Below, piece after piece: positions 42,282 to 52,963 of a DNA stretch of 64,000 nt (its first letter is position 1; every line of letters begins with the position of its first letter). Source of the DNA: Hyaloraphidium curvatum (lineage: Eukaryota; Monoblepharomycota; Hyaloraphidiomycetes; Hyaloraphidiales; Hyaloraphidiaceae). The notes beneath the pieces are model-generated. The model saw only the letters and a program-made list of their open reading frames with translations, was not told the DNA's origin and did no database searches. A program made the position numbers and the translations under genes. The stretch is from NCBI GenBank assembly GCA_025558095.1, contig JAIVFI010000005.1:1-64000 (forward strand). The letters are read 5' to 3'.

Positions 42282-43571
42282 ATGGGAATTCAGGGCTCGA
42301 TGCGCAATCCGGTCGGATTGATGCCGGATCGGCGCGTAGAACGGTGCTGGGCAGTGCAGACTTCGAGGAGCGCTGGCATGACGCCGCCAGCGTTGCAGCC
42401 CCACGTAAACAAACGCGTCATGCTAGCTGCCAAGGCCGTCAGTGGTGCCGCCCGGCCCTCGGCAGCATTACCAAATATGTTTCTCGCGGATTTGCTCGGC
42501 CCCGCGGCGGCAGCGTCGCTCAGAGCCATGCTGGCCGGACCTGCTCCACGTGGCGCCTTCGCCTCCCGCCGGGCATTCCCGGCTCTGCGGGGGCCTTCGG
42601 ACGCGTTTCCCACACGGAGCTCCCTTAGCAGCCTTAGCAGGACGGCTGCATTGTCCTCTGAGTCAGTGTGCCTTGTTCCGCAGTCGCGGTCGTACCCGAC
42701 GTCGCGGAAGCCCAATGCGGACATGGCGGTGCTGAAGAGCCCCGCCGAGATGGCCGAGTGGGCCCGCAAGCAGCGACAGCGCGGCTTGACGCTCGGTCTC
42801 GTGCCGACGATGGGCGCACTGCACGGCGGCCACCTCGCCCTGTGCCGCGAGGCGCGGCGCCACGCGGACCTCGTCGTCGTCTCCGTGTTCGTCAACCCGC
42901 TGCAGTTCAACTCGGCCGCGGACTTTTCCGCGTACCCGCGGCCGATCGACGACGACGTGGCCATGTGCCGCGCAGAGGGCGTCGACGCCGTGTACGCGCC
43001 CACCGCCGCCGCCATGTACCCCCCCGGCTTCCAGACCCACGTCGAGCCCGGCGCGCTGGCCGCCAAGCTCGAGGGCGAGCACAGGCCGGGGCACTTCAAG
43101 GGCGTCGCGACGGTGGTCACCAAGCTCCTGTGCGCGGTCGGACCCGACGCCGCGGTGTTCGGGGAGAAGGACTTCCAGCAGCTGGCCATCATCAGACGGA
43201 TGGCGCGGGACCTGGACCTCGGGGTGGAGATCGTGGGGATGCCGACGGTGCGGGAGCCGGACGGGCTGGCGATGAGCAGCAGGAACAGGAGGCTGAGCCC
43301 CGAGCAGCGCGCGGCCGCCGTCTGCATCAGCAAGGGGCTGCTGGCGGCCAAGAGTGCGCTCGCGGAGGGCGAGCTGGATGCCAAGAAGCTCGCGGACACC
43401 GTGGCTGCGGTGATCAACGCCGAGCCGCTGGCCAGGCTCGAGTACGTCGAGGTGGTGGACCCGGACTCGCTCGAGCACGTGGACGCCGTCGACACCAAGG
43501 CCTGCGTGCTCGTCGCGGCGTGGTTCGGCGAGGTCCGGCTGATCGACAACATGGTCATCTCGAGGGCGTGA
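42282..43571 (+). CDS. panC: Pantothenate synthetase with N-terminal extension
   Basis: Single exon. The core (from about 42723) has the whole PanC order: GLVPTMGALHGGHL (HIGH-like nucleotide site), VVSVFVNPLQFN, the pantoate region ADFSAYPRPIDDDV, RPGHFKGVATVV, FGEKDFQQL, the AMSSRN motif and the C-terminal LARLEYVEVVD. It condenses pantoate with beta-alanine using ATP, the last step to vitamin B5. About 145 codons precede the core, rich in Ala, Arg and Ser, with in-frame ATGs at 42282 and 42378. They look like a mitochondrial presequence or an upstream extension; the real start is uncertain. It is convergent with the enoyl-CoA hydratase gene, stops 61 bases apart. Confidence 0.9.
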   Translation: MGIQGSMRNPVGLMPDRRVERCWAVQTSRSAGMTPPALQPHVNKRVMLAAKAVSGAARPSAALPNMFLADLLGPAAAASLRAMLAGPAPRGAFASRRAFPALRGPSDAFPTRSSLSSLSRTAALSSESVCLVPQSRSYPTSRKPNADMAVLKSPAEMAEWARKQRQRGLTLGLVPTMGALHGGHLALCREARRHADLVVVSVFVNPLQFNSAADFSAYPRPIDDDVAMCRAEGVDAVYAPTAAAMYPPGFQTHVEPGALAAKLEGEHRPGHFKGVATVVTKLLCAVGPDAAVFGEKDFQQLAIIRRMARDLDLGVEIVGMPTVREPDGLAMSSRNRRLSPEQRAAAVCISKGLLAAKSALAEGELDAKKLADTVAAVINAEPLARLEYVEVVDPDSLEHVDAVDTKACVLVAAWFGEVRLIDNMVISRA

Positions 43572-43632
43572 CATTCCTGGGCACAGAACCAGCGTTTCCA
43601 TGTGCATTTGGCAGAATCCATCCCCTTCCATC

Positions 43633-44709
43633 CTAAAGCTTCCCGGCCTGCTTCTTCTTGGCCTCCAGCTCCGCCTGCCGCTTGGCGAACCCGTTGCTCG
43701 TGTCCGACCCCGCCGTGACGGTCCGCGCCACCTGCCAGTAGGTCTCGTCGATGATGGCCGTGCGGAGCGCGTTGCGGACCGGGTTGCTGGTCCGCCATGT
43801 CAGCTGCCGTCTTCTCCCTGCCCGCAGTCGGTGCAGACCCACCGGATGAGCGACTTGGCCTCCAGCATGGTCGAGTGGTTGAACGTCTCCACCATCTGGT
43901 CGAGCATCTTCTTCGCCTCGTCGCGGAACACGGCGTCGGGCCACAGGCGCTGCACGCCGCCGACGGTGTGGAGCTCCTTGGCCGTGACCTTGCGCCCGGT
44001 GAGCGCCATGTCGAGGGTGAGGCCGGCCCCGATGCGCCACTGCCTGTGCGTGCCGAGTTGGGAAAGATCGGTAAGCAACCAAGATGCCGACCGAGTCCCC
44101 GCCGCGAACGCACCACGCCATGCTCGCCCCCGCCTCCAGCATCGCCCCCAGCGTCACGAACGGCATGTACACGTAGCAGCTCTCCGCGGCCAGCAGCAGG
44201 TCCCCCGACGCGATCCAGCACGCCGGCCAGCCGATCGCGGGCCCGTTGAGCTCCATGATGGTGATCTTGGTGTGCTCCACCAGGGCGAGGGCGGCGCCGC
44301 CGGGGCCGGACCACAGCATGCGGTGCTGCTCCTCCTGCGCGTCGTAGCGGGAGGTGAAGCCGCGGTTGCGGGGGCTGCTTTCGGCGATGTCCTTGAGGTC
44401 TGCCACGAGCGGGTCAACGGGTGCCCATGTCGCGCCCCGGGGAGTCGGGGACCCACCCTGCCCGGCCGAGAAGAACCTCCCTTCTCCAGTGATACGCGTG
44501 AACACCACCACCGGCAGGGTATCGATGAACCGCAGCGCCTTGATCAGCTCCGGGTAGCTCCCGTACTGCGTCAGCGAGTTGAGGCTCTTGGGCCGGTTCA
44601 GGACCAGGTTCGCCACTTTCCCGCCGTGGGAGACAGAGACGACGATGTCCTTGAACTGGGGCATCTCCTTGAGGAGCTCGGTCTGGAGGGCGGCTTTGGC
44701 GGCGTCCAT
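43633..44709 (-). CDS. Enoyl-CoA hydratase/isomerase family protein
   Basis: ATG at 44709. First exons 44709-44457 and 44399-44080; the later exons join across short introns around 44040-44079 and 43803-43850, ending KKKQAGKL at 43633. Crotonase motifs: LVLNRPKSLNSL, FFSAGQ (oxyanion-hole strand, completed by splicing to DLKDIAESS), MELNGPAIGW and the GA.lE.G segment. C-terminal Lys-rich helix. Length about 280 residues, near normal. It could act in beta-oxidation as hydratase or delta3,delta2-isomerase; the C terminus AGKL is not a canonical PTS1 but is close. Divergent from prephenate dehydratase with a 153-base shared promoter. Confidence 0.8.
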   Translation of the reverse strand: MDAAKAALQTELLKEMPQFKDIVVSVSHGGKVANLVLNRPKSLNSLTQYGSYPELIKALRFIDTLPVVVFTRITGEGRFFSAGQGGSPTPRGATWAPVDPLVADLKDIAESSPRNRGFTSRYDAQEEQHRMLWSGPGGAALALVEHTKITIMELNGPAIGWPACWIASGDLLLAAESCYVYMPFVTLGAMLEAGASMAWCVRGGDSVGILVAYRSFPTRHAQAVAHRGRPHPRHGAHRAQGHGQGAPHRRRRAAPVARRRVPRRGEEDARPDGGDVQPLDHAGGQVAHPVGLHRLRAGRRRQLTWRTSNPVRNALRTAIIDETYWQVARTVTAGSDTSNGFAKRQAELEAKKKQAGKL

Positions 44710-44862
44710 GGCGGGCGGAACGGGATTCGGAGGGGCGGAACGCGCCTTTGGTGGGCGGCGCCGCGAGATGCCGGAACTGGCGTCGCTTCCAAGCCCTTGT
44801 GCTCTGTTTACCCTCCCCTCCGACGCGTCTTCTGCAGTTCGCTGCTCGATCCCGGCCCAGCA

Positions 44863-45881
44863 ATGTCCCGCCTTGCGTATCTCGGCCCACCGGGCACGCA
44901 CTCCCACGCCGCCGCCCTCGCCTCCTTCCCCTCGGCCACCTTTGTCCCCGCGCCCTCGATCCCCGGCCTGTTCGACGCCCTCCGCGCCGGCGACGCCGAG
45001 TACGCCCTCGTCCCGCTGCAGAACTCGCGCAGCGGCGGGGTGGCGCTGTCGCTGGACGCGATTGTGGCGTCGGTCCGCCGGGGGGGTGTGAGGGCGTGGG
45101 CGGACGCGTTCGTGGAGGTGCACCACTGCCTTCTCGCCAACGGACCGGACGGGCAGCCGCCGGACCTTTCGAAAATCAGGAAGGTGTACTCGCACAACGA
45201 GGCGCTGGCGCAGTGCGCCGGGTTTCTGGCGAGGAGGTGCCCGGGGGCGGAGCTGGTCCGGGTGGACTCGACGGCGCGGGCCGCGGAGGTGGCGGCGAAG
45301 GAGGAGGGAAGCGCGGCGATCGCGTCGGGGACGTGCTCGGATATCTATGGGATAGATGTGATGGAGAGGGACATCGAGGACGCACATGGTGGGTCCATGC
45401 ATTGCCGAACGGTTTCACGGTCCTCGGTGCTGACCCGTCCGACACGTCTCCATCAGACAACACGACGCGTTTTGTCGTCATTTCCTTGCCGTCGGCACCA
45501 CCACCACCCTTCCTCCCCTCCCAATCGCCATCTAGCCCTCCCTCCTCCCCCCAAACAGCCCTCCTCCTCCTCCTCCCCATCCAACCCCACGCCGCCACCT
45601 TTGACCCCCGCACCGCCATCGCCGGCACCACCAACTACGCCCTCAACCTCGGCGCCACCGAATCGCTCGCCTCGATCGTGGAGGCGCGCGCCGCCGTGCG
45701 CAACATGTGGAGCCGGCCGCACGTGGCGCCCGGGGGGACGGGGGCGGGGAGGTTCAGGGAGTGGTGGGTGGTGGAGTGCTGGCTGCCGCCGGGATGGACG
45801 GCGGAGAGGTTGGGGGAGGAGATTGAGGGGAGGGGAGGGTGCGAGGAGGTCGTGGTGCTGGGTTCGTGGGCGGCGGAGTGA
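44863..45881 (+). CDS. PHA2: Prephenate dehydratase (phenylalanine biosynthesis)
   Basis: Exons 44863-45388 and 45457-45881, intron 68 nt; 316 aa. It starts with MSRLAYLGPPGTHSHAAA, then LVPLQNSRSGGVALSLD, VHHCLLA, VYSHNEALAQCAGFL and the catalytic region IASGTCSDIYG. Across the splice comes DAHDNTTRFVVIS, the family's D-N-x-T-R-F motif with catalytic Thr. The C terminus (TTNYALNLGATESLASI...) is the ACT regulatory domain, modified with a long Pro/Ser insert just after the TRF motif. The enzyme converts prephenate to phenylpyruvate, and the ACT domain normally gives feedback inhibition by phenylalanine. Yeast PHA2 is the functional counterpart. Confidence 0.9.
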
Positions 45882-46068
45882 GGCGGCGCGGCGGATGGAG
45901 ACGACGTTGCTTGGACCTGGACGATGAGCAACGTAGTACTAATCAACTAGATGAACTCAGAGTTAGTTTTGAAGTAAGAGGCGGGAAAACCTAGAGAGGG
46001 GACGGCGGTGGCGAAGCACCTCCGACTTTTGTTTCCGCCCTCAAAGACTGCCTGTTCTTCTCGCGAAG

Positions 46069-47286
46069 ATGGGCGGCCTCGTGGTCGGAAAAGCGCCACC
46101 CGAGAACTTCCTCGACGACCTGTCGTGGCTCGTGGAGCACCTCAACGCGCAGTCCGCGGCGGGTGCCCGCGCCACCGCGGCGTCGCTCGCCGACTTCAGC
46201 GGGCAGGGCGGGCTCAACGCGCAGATGCGCAAGCTGACGGTGGCGTACGACGACGGCACCGACAAGAAGTTCGTCCTCAAGACGATGCTCGAGGCCGAGC
46301 TCGGGCGGTCCAAGGCGCTCGGGCTCGCGCGCGAGTGCTTCTTCTACGCGCAGCTCGCGCCCGAGCTGCGCAAGCACGGCGTCGGCATCGCCGAGTGCGT
46401 GTACGTCTACGGCGACATCTCCAGCGGGAAAAAGACGATCGTGCTCGAGGACATCTCGGAGCGGTCGACGCAGTCGGGCTACTTCTTCGGCCCCGGCTCG
46501 CCGCACAACTGGGGCAAGGACCTCGCCGCGCTCACGGCCCCCAAAAACGGCGGGCCCGCCGCCACCGTGCTCGACGTGGCGCGGGACGCCTTCAAGACCG
46601 CCGCCAGGGTGCACGGCACCTACTGGATGGACAAGGACGCGCTGCTTGCCGAGGGCCGCGAATGGCTCCGCGGCGCGCGCCTGTACCGCCCCGGGGGCGG
46701 CGGCGAGGACGCCTGGACGGCGGCGCAGAAGACCGCCTCGGACATGTGGGCGGCGTACAAGGCCCAGCCCGGCGAACAGACCGCCAAGTTCGACCCGAAG
46801 CTGGTGGAGCTGATCGACGCGGCCATGGCCAAGGTCTCCTACCCGTCCTTCCTCGCCGAGCTCGAGACGCTGCAGTGGACCATGGGACACGGCGACTTCC
46901 ACCCCGCCAACGCGCTGTGGTGCTTCCCCGGCACCGTGCTCGTGGACTGGGAAATGGTCGGCGTCGGGTCCGGGCCGCAGGACCTGGCGCAGTACCTCAT
47001 CTCGCACATGGACCCCGCCGTCAGGCGCGAGAACGAGCGGGAGCTCCTGGAAGGCTACTACAAGGAGCTCCTCGCGGCGTCGGACGGGCGGATCACGGCC
47101 GAGTCGTACCCGTTCGAGGCATGCATGCGGGACTACGTCCAGGGCGGGGTCGCGAGGTGGGTCTGGATGCTGCCCATGTGCACGCGGCTGCCGGCGCCGC
47201 TGGTGCAGTACTTCCAGGACCAGCTGGCGGCGTTTGCGTTCGACCACGGCGTGACGCCCGAGAACGTGCCGATGCCGAGGTTCTAA
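46069..47286 (+). CDS. APH/choline-kinase-fold small-molecule kinase
   Basis: Single exon of 405 codons. N-lobe: KFVLKTMLEAELGRSKALGLARECFFYAQL with the ATP-binding Lys and helix-C Glu; IVLEDIS at the hinge. Catalytic loop GHGDFHPANALW (H-x-D-x4-N) and metal-binding VDWEMVGVGSGPQDLAQYL. This is the aminoglycoside phosphotransferase/EcKL (DUF1679) type, which phosphorylates small alcohols or amines; the substrate is unknown. The long reading frame on the opposite strand (45991-47448) is a shadow produced by GC-rich codon bias. Confidence 0.85.
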   Translation: MGGLVVGKAPPENFLDDLSWLVEHLNAQSAAGARATAASLADFSGQGGLNAQMRKLTVAYDDGTDKKFVLKTMLEAELGRSKALGLARECFFYAQLAPELRKHGVGIAECVYVYGDISSGKKTIVLEDISERSTQSGYFFGPGSPHNWGKDLAALTAPKNGGPAATVLDVARDAFKTAARVHGTYWMDKDALLAEGREWLRGARLYRPGGGGEDAWTAAQKTASDMWAAYKAQPGEQTAKFDPKLVELIDAAMAKVSYPSFLAELETLQWTMGHGDFHPANALWCFPGTVLVDWEMVGVGSGPQDLAQYLISHMDPAVRRENERELLEGYYKELLAASDGRITAESYPFEACMRDYVQGGVARWVWMLPMCTRLPAPLVQYFQDQLAAFAFDHGVTPENVPMPRF

Positions 47287-47454
47287 GCGGGCGTACGAAT
47301 GCCCGGGTTCCGGGGCGAGCTTGTCTGTAGCACGTAGCGCGCGCGGAATGGATTGCTTCGGAACCAACTGCCGACCGACGTCCACGTCTATGTTCAGCTC
47401 CAATGCAGATCTCGCTATGTACATGGCCGCATGGCCAGCACGCTCCACCCGGCA

Positions 47455-49461
47455 TCACTTCCGGCACGCCGGCGTCGCCGTCTCCGTCACCGTGACGAAC
47501 TCGCGCACCGTCACGGTCGCGGCGGGGATCTCCAGGTCGTCCCACGCCCTCCGCTTGAGCGCACAGGGCACCACCGTCGCCCGGGTGCACATCTTGCGGC
47601 TCGTCGTCTTCCTCCTCTTGGTGGTCGTCTTCCTTTTCTTGGTCGTCGCGGCGACGAGCTTCTTGGTAGTCGGGACGACGGCCCGAGCGGTGGTGGCCGG
47701 CGGCGGCGGGGGCGGAGGGGGCGGCGGCACCCCGCCCGGCACGACCATCGCGTTCGACGTCGCGCCCGCCTGGAACAGCCCCATCACCCCCCCCGTCCAG
47801 GCCGGAAAGTCGGGCACCGGCACCACCAGCACCGCCGTTTCCCCGGCGTTGATCGCGTTGTCCCTCAGCAGCTGCGCCTCGTTGCACGTCGGATTGCTGT
47901 TCGGGCACCCATCCCCGATACCGAGCGGCATGTCCGACCCGCCGTTCTGCACGAGGTTGCCCCGTATCACCAGCCCGTCGTCCGAGAGCGCGGGGTTCGG
48001 CACCCCCGTCACCCCCGTCACGGGCGTGCTCGGCCCGCGCACGGCAAAGTGCTGCCACTGCGACCTGAACGGCGCCGGGTTGACGATCCTGTTGTTGACC
48101 ACGTAGACGTTCAGGTTGGGCACGAACTCGCCGCCGTCGTTGGGCCCCGCCCATCCGCCCGAGGGCGGGCCCCACCCGCCGAGGGCGCGGTTGGCGGTGC
48201 ATTTGGCCGAGTCGCCGTCGCAGGAGCGGGAGCCGGGGACGAACTCGAGGGTGTGCGAGCGGGAGCCCACGCGGGTGCAGTTGTTGTAGGCGAAGAGGGT
48301 GTAGGCGCAGCCGTTGCATCCGAAGCAGGCTCCGACTGTTCCAGAGGCGGGAACCGACGATCAGACGGGGCGAAAGAAGCCCGCGACGAAAACCCACCGG
48401 TGTCGTGGATGACGTTGTTGGTGAACTTGATGTCGACCGCCTCGTAGAAGAGCCACGGCGCGACCATGTACTCGAACCCGGTCCCCTGTCCGGCCGTGAA
48501 CCCCCCGGTCCCGCAGTTGTAGAACTCGTTCCCGTGCACGCGGAAGTAGGCCGATCCGCCCTTGAGATAGGCGCACCAGTCATCCGCATCGAAGAATTTC
48601 GAGTTGATGATGTGCCCGCTGTGCACGGCGACGTAGTCCAGCGCGTTCTCGTACGACCCCGAGAGCTGGCACGATTCGACAAAGACCATGGAGCACTGGT
48701 TGGCCTTGAGCGTCTCGTGTGCCGCCCCGCGGCCGTTGGCGCGCAGGTTGCGCATGAGCAGGTAGTGGCACTGCTCGAAGTGGAGGCAGTCGCCGGCCAC
48801 GTCGATGGCGAAGTCGAGGAGGTAGAGGTAGCGGCAGTTGAAGACGTTGAGGTCGCCGTTGAGGGTGACGGTGCCGGGGGTGACGGCCTGGATGACGGTG
48901 GGGTATTGGTACGTGCCCACGGCGTTCTCCATCTGTGGTGCAGGTAGAGGTTACTACGGCGTTCCAACAAGCAACCCTGGCGGCCGAGAAACCCACGTAG
49001 TTGGGAAGCTGGCTCTCCGGGTACGTCCCCGGCATCAGGTAGACCCTGTATCCGGTCGTGCGGGTGGCGTTGCTGCCCGTGCGGTGGACGAGGTCCCGCC
49101 AGGCGCGGGCAAAGGTGGTCGGGGTCGAGGGCGAGGCGCCGTCGGCGGCCTCGGAGCCGGAGGGCGAGCAGTAGATGTCGCGGAGGACGGGAGAGCCCAT
49201 GTCGTAGGGGAGGGTGTTTGTCGACATGCTGTTTTTCGAGTGGTTAGGCGGAAGAAGTCAGGGGAGGCAGCGGTTTTCCCACAGGTTGGGAGCAAGGTGC
49301 GGCGGCGCCAGCTGGGCGTTCGCAGCGGCGAACAGCGCCAGCGCTGAGAGACAAAAGGCGAGGGCGGGGAGGCGGCGCGGGCCGCGGGGGGCGCGGAGGC
49401 CAGCGCGGTGCGCGGCGGGCATCGCGGGTGTCCGGCGGGGCAAAGCGGGTGCGGCGGTCAT
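47455..49461 (-). CDS. Secreted right-handed beta-helix protein with poly-Pro/Lys-Thr tail
   Basis: Exons 49461-49283, 49228-48997, 48932-48398, 48335-47455; 608 aa, all phases close. N-terminal signal segment LPALAFCLSALALFAAANA. The body has repeated short strands typical of pectate-lyase-like parallel beta-helices (GTVTLNGDLNVFNCRYLYLLDF, SMVFVESCQLSG, HIINSKFFDADD, NVYVVNNRIVN). It is followed by a run of ten Pro, a Lys/Thr-rich stretch (TTKKRKTTTKRRKTT) and the tail TVTVREFVTVTET. It probably acts outside the cell on polysaccharide or as a wall component. No catalytic residues could be assigned. The cationic linker is unusual for a lyase. Confidence 0.7.
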
Positions 49462-49938
49462 CGTTGCCGGCTCCGGGGGATCACCGGCGTTTTATCTCCG
49501 AGCAAAGGCACAGCGGGGCCCCTCAGCATGGTCCCCTGGGGTCGATGACGTTCGGAGCTGTGCAAGGGGGTGCGGCAACGTCCCAAACTCAGCTTTTCGC
49601 CACACGACCAAACGGGCAGCGCGGGCTTCAGGTGACCTTGCCACCGAACAAGAAAGCTCGATTAGTCTACAGTGCTGACGGTATGTGGTCGTTGGACGGG
49701 ATTCGCCCGCTCCGGCCGGGATCGCATCCGACAGTCATCCTCCCTGGCTGTGTCGGGTGAGGCAGCCGACCTCCGACCGCGGCCGGCCCAGCATCCCAGC
49801 ATCCGCACAGCCAATAAGTCCGACCTGCAGTTTACTGTGTCTAGATGGATATGTACACGGCATCCGTCCAAGAAGCGAAACCGGAATCCCCGTTAGCGAC
49901 GCCGCCGGAATAGCACCCGCTGCTGCTCCACGACCACC

Positions 49939-50412
49939 TCAGATCATTCCGAACGCGCGCATGATCATCAGCGTGTCCATCAGGTCCCCTCCCCGGCCCT
50001 TGCCGCCCCTCCCGCCCCTGCCGCCCCGCCCGCCGCGCTTGCCGAAGCCTCCAAAGAGGCCGCCGAGGGAGCCGCGGGACCAGCGTTTCTCGCACTTGGG
50101 GCACTCGAAGGTGCTTGCGGTGCCGGCAAAGTAGTGCCCGCCGCAGGCGGTGCAGTGCGTGTTGCGGACGTCGCCTGCCCGTGCCGGAACCGCCACGCCC
50201 GGTGATCAAGCCACCGTGCGGCAACCCACCGATGCAGGTCCCGTGCCCGGGGCACTCCCCGCAGTGATTGTGCCATTTGCCGCTCGAAATGCGCGGGCGC
50301 CCGGTGCAGCGGTCCGTCACGTAGTTGCCGCAGCCGCAGCCCTCGGCCTCCTCGTCGTCGGGGTCGCCGCCGCAGGGGGCTCCGCCGGTCTCGTCGCCGA
50401 AAGTGCCTCAGA
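49939..50412 (-). CDS. Small zinc-ribbon, Gly/Arg-rich protein (5' end uncertain)
   Basis: Two exons are visible: an upstream one up to about 50412 (GCGCGNYVTDRCTG...CGECPGHGTCIG) joined by an intron of roughly 60-65 nt (GTGGGT donor, GGGCAG acceptor) to DVRNTHCTACGGHYFAGT...ECPKCEKRW, then a Gly/Arg-rich tail with GGRGGRGG repeats ending at 49939. The four CxxC pairs imply two zinc sites; the RGG tail suggests RNA or protein binding. The first exon with the start codon is not resolved. No named family recognised. Confidence 0.5.
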
Positions 50413-50555
50413 AAAACGAACTGCTCCCTGCCGAATCACGATCCGACGTGTGCGTGGCCCGCTCCGTGGTCCCATCTCCATCATCCTCCCCCCGTCTCCT
50501 TTGGTGTGACGGAGCGCCCGACGCGCGGAGCGAGGCCGGTGCCAAAAGTATCGAT

Positions 50556-51400
50556 TCACCAGTACAGAAACTCCGAGCCGCATCTCGGATCCAAAACCCC
50601 ACTACTCGTCCAAATACTCTCGCTTCCAATCCGGGCCAGGAGCCTACCTCCTGCCGACCTTGGTCGACGTGACCGTGACGGTCGCGACGCCCACGTGGTG
50701 CGCGTCTTGGTCAGCGTTGGGATCCACACTGTCGTCCCCTTGCCAGAGAGGATCACTTTGGTCGAGGTCGTCGTGAACGAGATGGTGGTGGCCTTGGTGG
50801 CAGCCGGCACAGTCGTCGTCGTCGAAACAGTCTTGACGCGGAACGTGGTGGAGAGGCCCCTGAGGAGCGTGCTGGTCGTGGTTCCCAAAGACTTGGTCAC
50901 CACGCTGGTGACGGAGATGGTGCCCAGGGTCTGCCACCGGCGCCGGTTAAGCTTGTCAGAGCTGGCGTGGAGGCGCCTGCTCACCTTGACGCTCCCCACG
51001 TTCGTCGTCGAAAGGGCAGTCGACGTCACAGTGATCGTGGTGGTCGTCGGCACCAGGACGGTGGACAGCAGGGTCGTCGTCGCCGTGACGGTTGTGAACT
51101 CGTTCGCGGTCACCTGGACCTGGAGACGGGGATCGCGATCAGTCGCGTCCGGGAGCGCAGGGCGGCGATCCCACCCCCGTAACGGTGATCGTGGTGCTGA
51201 GCGATGTCGTGGTGGAAACCGTCGTGGTCGAGGTGACGGTTTTCGTCACCGTGGGGGTTGTCTGGCGCCGGCCGAGGACGTGGAAGGCTGGGCGGACGTC
51301 GCGGGGGTTCGGCACCCGTGCCCCGTTCCCGGACCGAGCGGCACACTCACGTCCGGGCGAGAAGATGTCGCCTGCCAGGGCCCGCCGGGGGCCCGATGCC
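50556..51400 (-). CDS. Thr/Val-rich surface protein 1 (TVTVT repeats)
   Basis: Two segments join at a phase-0 intron (donor GTGGGA near 51180, acceptor CTCCAG near 51124): RRQTTPTVTKTVTSTTTVSTT...TVTG then VQVTANEFTTVTATTTLLST..., continuing with alternating Thr/Val strands. The C-terminal end is ambiguous: the frame ending at 50556 loses the Thr/Val pattern, while another frame ending at 50644 keeps it (ATVTVTSTKVGRR). Low-complexity Thr-rich beta-prone sequence like this is typical of wall or surface adhesin-like proteins (inference). The N-terminal exon(s) upstream of 51400 are unresolved. Confidence 0.4.
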
Positions 51401-51599
51401 TGATCCCCCCATGCGGGACCGGCCAGCGCGCTCGCCCGGCCATCGCCGGTTCTTGAGTCTGATTGAGACTGCGGTCCAGTTTCTACAGCGTCTCTGAGAA
51501 CAAGGCGTTTGCGAAAGGTGCGCTCGGCGGCAGGACCGCCATTCCGGAGTTGCCTGATCACCTTCGACGGCAGCCTGGATCCAGGCCTTTACCTGGGCC

Positions 51600-52721
51600 C
51601 TGTTCAACCCTCTTTTGGGCCGACCTGGTTACATCTACGTGCTCGAAGACCGCGACAGGTGCCCCGCCTGCGCCGTCACCCCGGCAGTCAGCTGACGTAC
51701 GAAACAGCTTTGTCTCGTTCGACGACCTGAACCAGACCTCCTTCCTGCCCAAGGCCGGCGCGACCATCAGGAGCATGAGCACAGACACCCCGCTTAATGA
51801 CGCCACACACTCCCTGGTGGGTTTCGTTGGGGTCGCTCTGGAGGATGACGGCCCCGTGACGCTCCCCGACGCAAAGAACACCGTGCCGGGCTCCGTCCAG
51901 AATTTCTACCCGGACTTCATCAGGAACTGCACCTTCATATCCGGACCCACGATCGTCTGCACGATGCTCAGGCTGCTGGGCACGGAAGCCTCCGACGCAG
52001 TGTGGGTGGAAGCCCGGCACCGTCTTGCGAGCTCACTCTGACCCAAATCGATTCGATTGTTCCAGGTGGAGCCGCATCTGGAGGTACCCAGTTGACGGCG
52101 ATTGGACCCGGATAAACGCGGCCTCCTACAACCCGACGCTGAAGCAGATGACCTTCACGCTCGCCGGGAACGCCCGCCCGGGGACGTGGGAGATCTACCT
52201 CACGGGCATCGGCACCGGCGCGCGGTTCGACGTTCCCGGCGCGACCGTCACGGTCACCTCGACGCAGGCTGCGACGGCCACGGTGGTCAAGACGCTCACG
52301 CAGGCCAGCACGACGACGTCGGTCCCGCCTGCCATCACCACAACACACGTCGACGAGCTTCAGCACGGCGTCGTCGGTCACCACCGTGCCCTCGGTCGCG
52401 ACCATCATCCGCTCCGCGACGACCACCTCGGTCTCCACCATCTCGCAGGACGCCTTCACCCTCGCGACCAAGTCGCTGGTGTCCACCGTGTCCGTCTACA
52501 AGGCCACCAAGACGACGCTCAAGGTCGTCAAGCTGCAGACGGTCAGCAAGACGGTCAGCGAGACCAAGACGGTCAAGTCGGGGACGAAGTCGACCACGAC
52601 GACGCTCTCGTTCGTGAGCACGGTCAAGAGCACCAGCTTCCGGACGACGGTGGTCAAGTACAAGAAGACTACGACCAAGACCGTGCTGGCAACGACGGTC
52701 ACCGCAACCGTGTTTGTTTGA
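51600..52721 (+). CDS. Thr/Val-rich surface protein 2 (TVTVT repeats), 5' end unresolved
   Basis: Exon pieces: GYIYVLEDRD near 51630, then ADVRNSFVSFDDLNQTSFLPKAG to ARH at 52020. A 45-nt intron with TCTGAC follows, then WSRIWRYPVDGDWTRINAASYN...RPGTWEIYLTGIGTGARF and a long Thr/Val-rich tail (TVTVTSTQ...TTVTATVFV) ending at 52721. In the tail the frame changes near 52350, within a repetitive ACC/ACA stretch. The folded N-terminal part looks like a beta-rich extracellular domain. It shares the TVTVT style with the neighbouring minus-strand gene and the tail of the beta-helix protein, suggesting a local group of surface proteins. Confidence 0.5.
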
Positions 52722-52963
52722 TCGCCCGTCCCCGAGGGAGAAGCGCGGCGCGGCGATCGGTTGCGGATGGGCGGCGGAGCGATCGGACGGGAAGCACCGA
52801 GATCGATTTGGACACTCTTTCACGCGTGTATGGTCGAACAATTCCTCATCGAATTTTGGGTAATGAGGAGCTGTCAATCCCATCGTACGGCCGCGTCGGT
52901 GCACAGCTGAAGCCAGTGTCGGAGCCGGGCCGCGACGCCAAGAAGCCAGGCATCATCGTCCCC
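52722..52963. other. Convergent intergenic region
   Basis: Short gap between convergent genes. More AT-rich near 52800-52870. No feature beyond 3' UTRs is evident. Confidence 0.4.

Noticed and set aside
45991-47448. 485-codon minus-strand frame
   Set aside because: Antisense to the APH-fold kinase, which has complete catalytic motifs.
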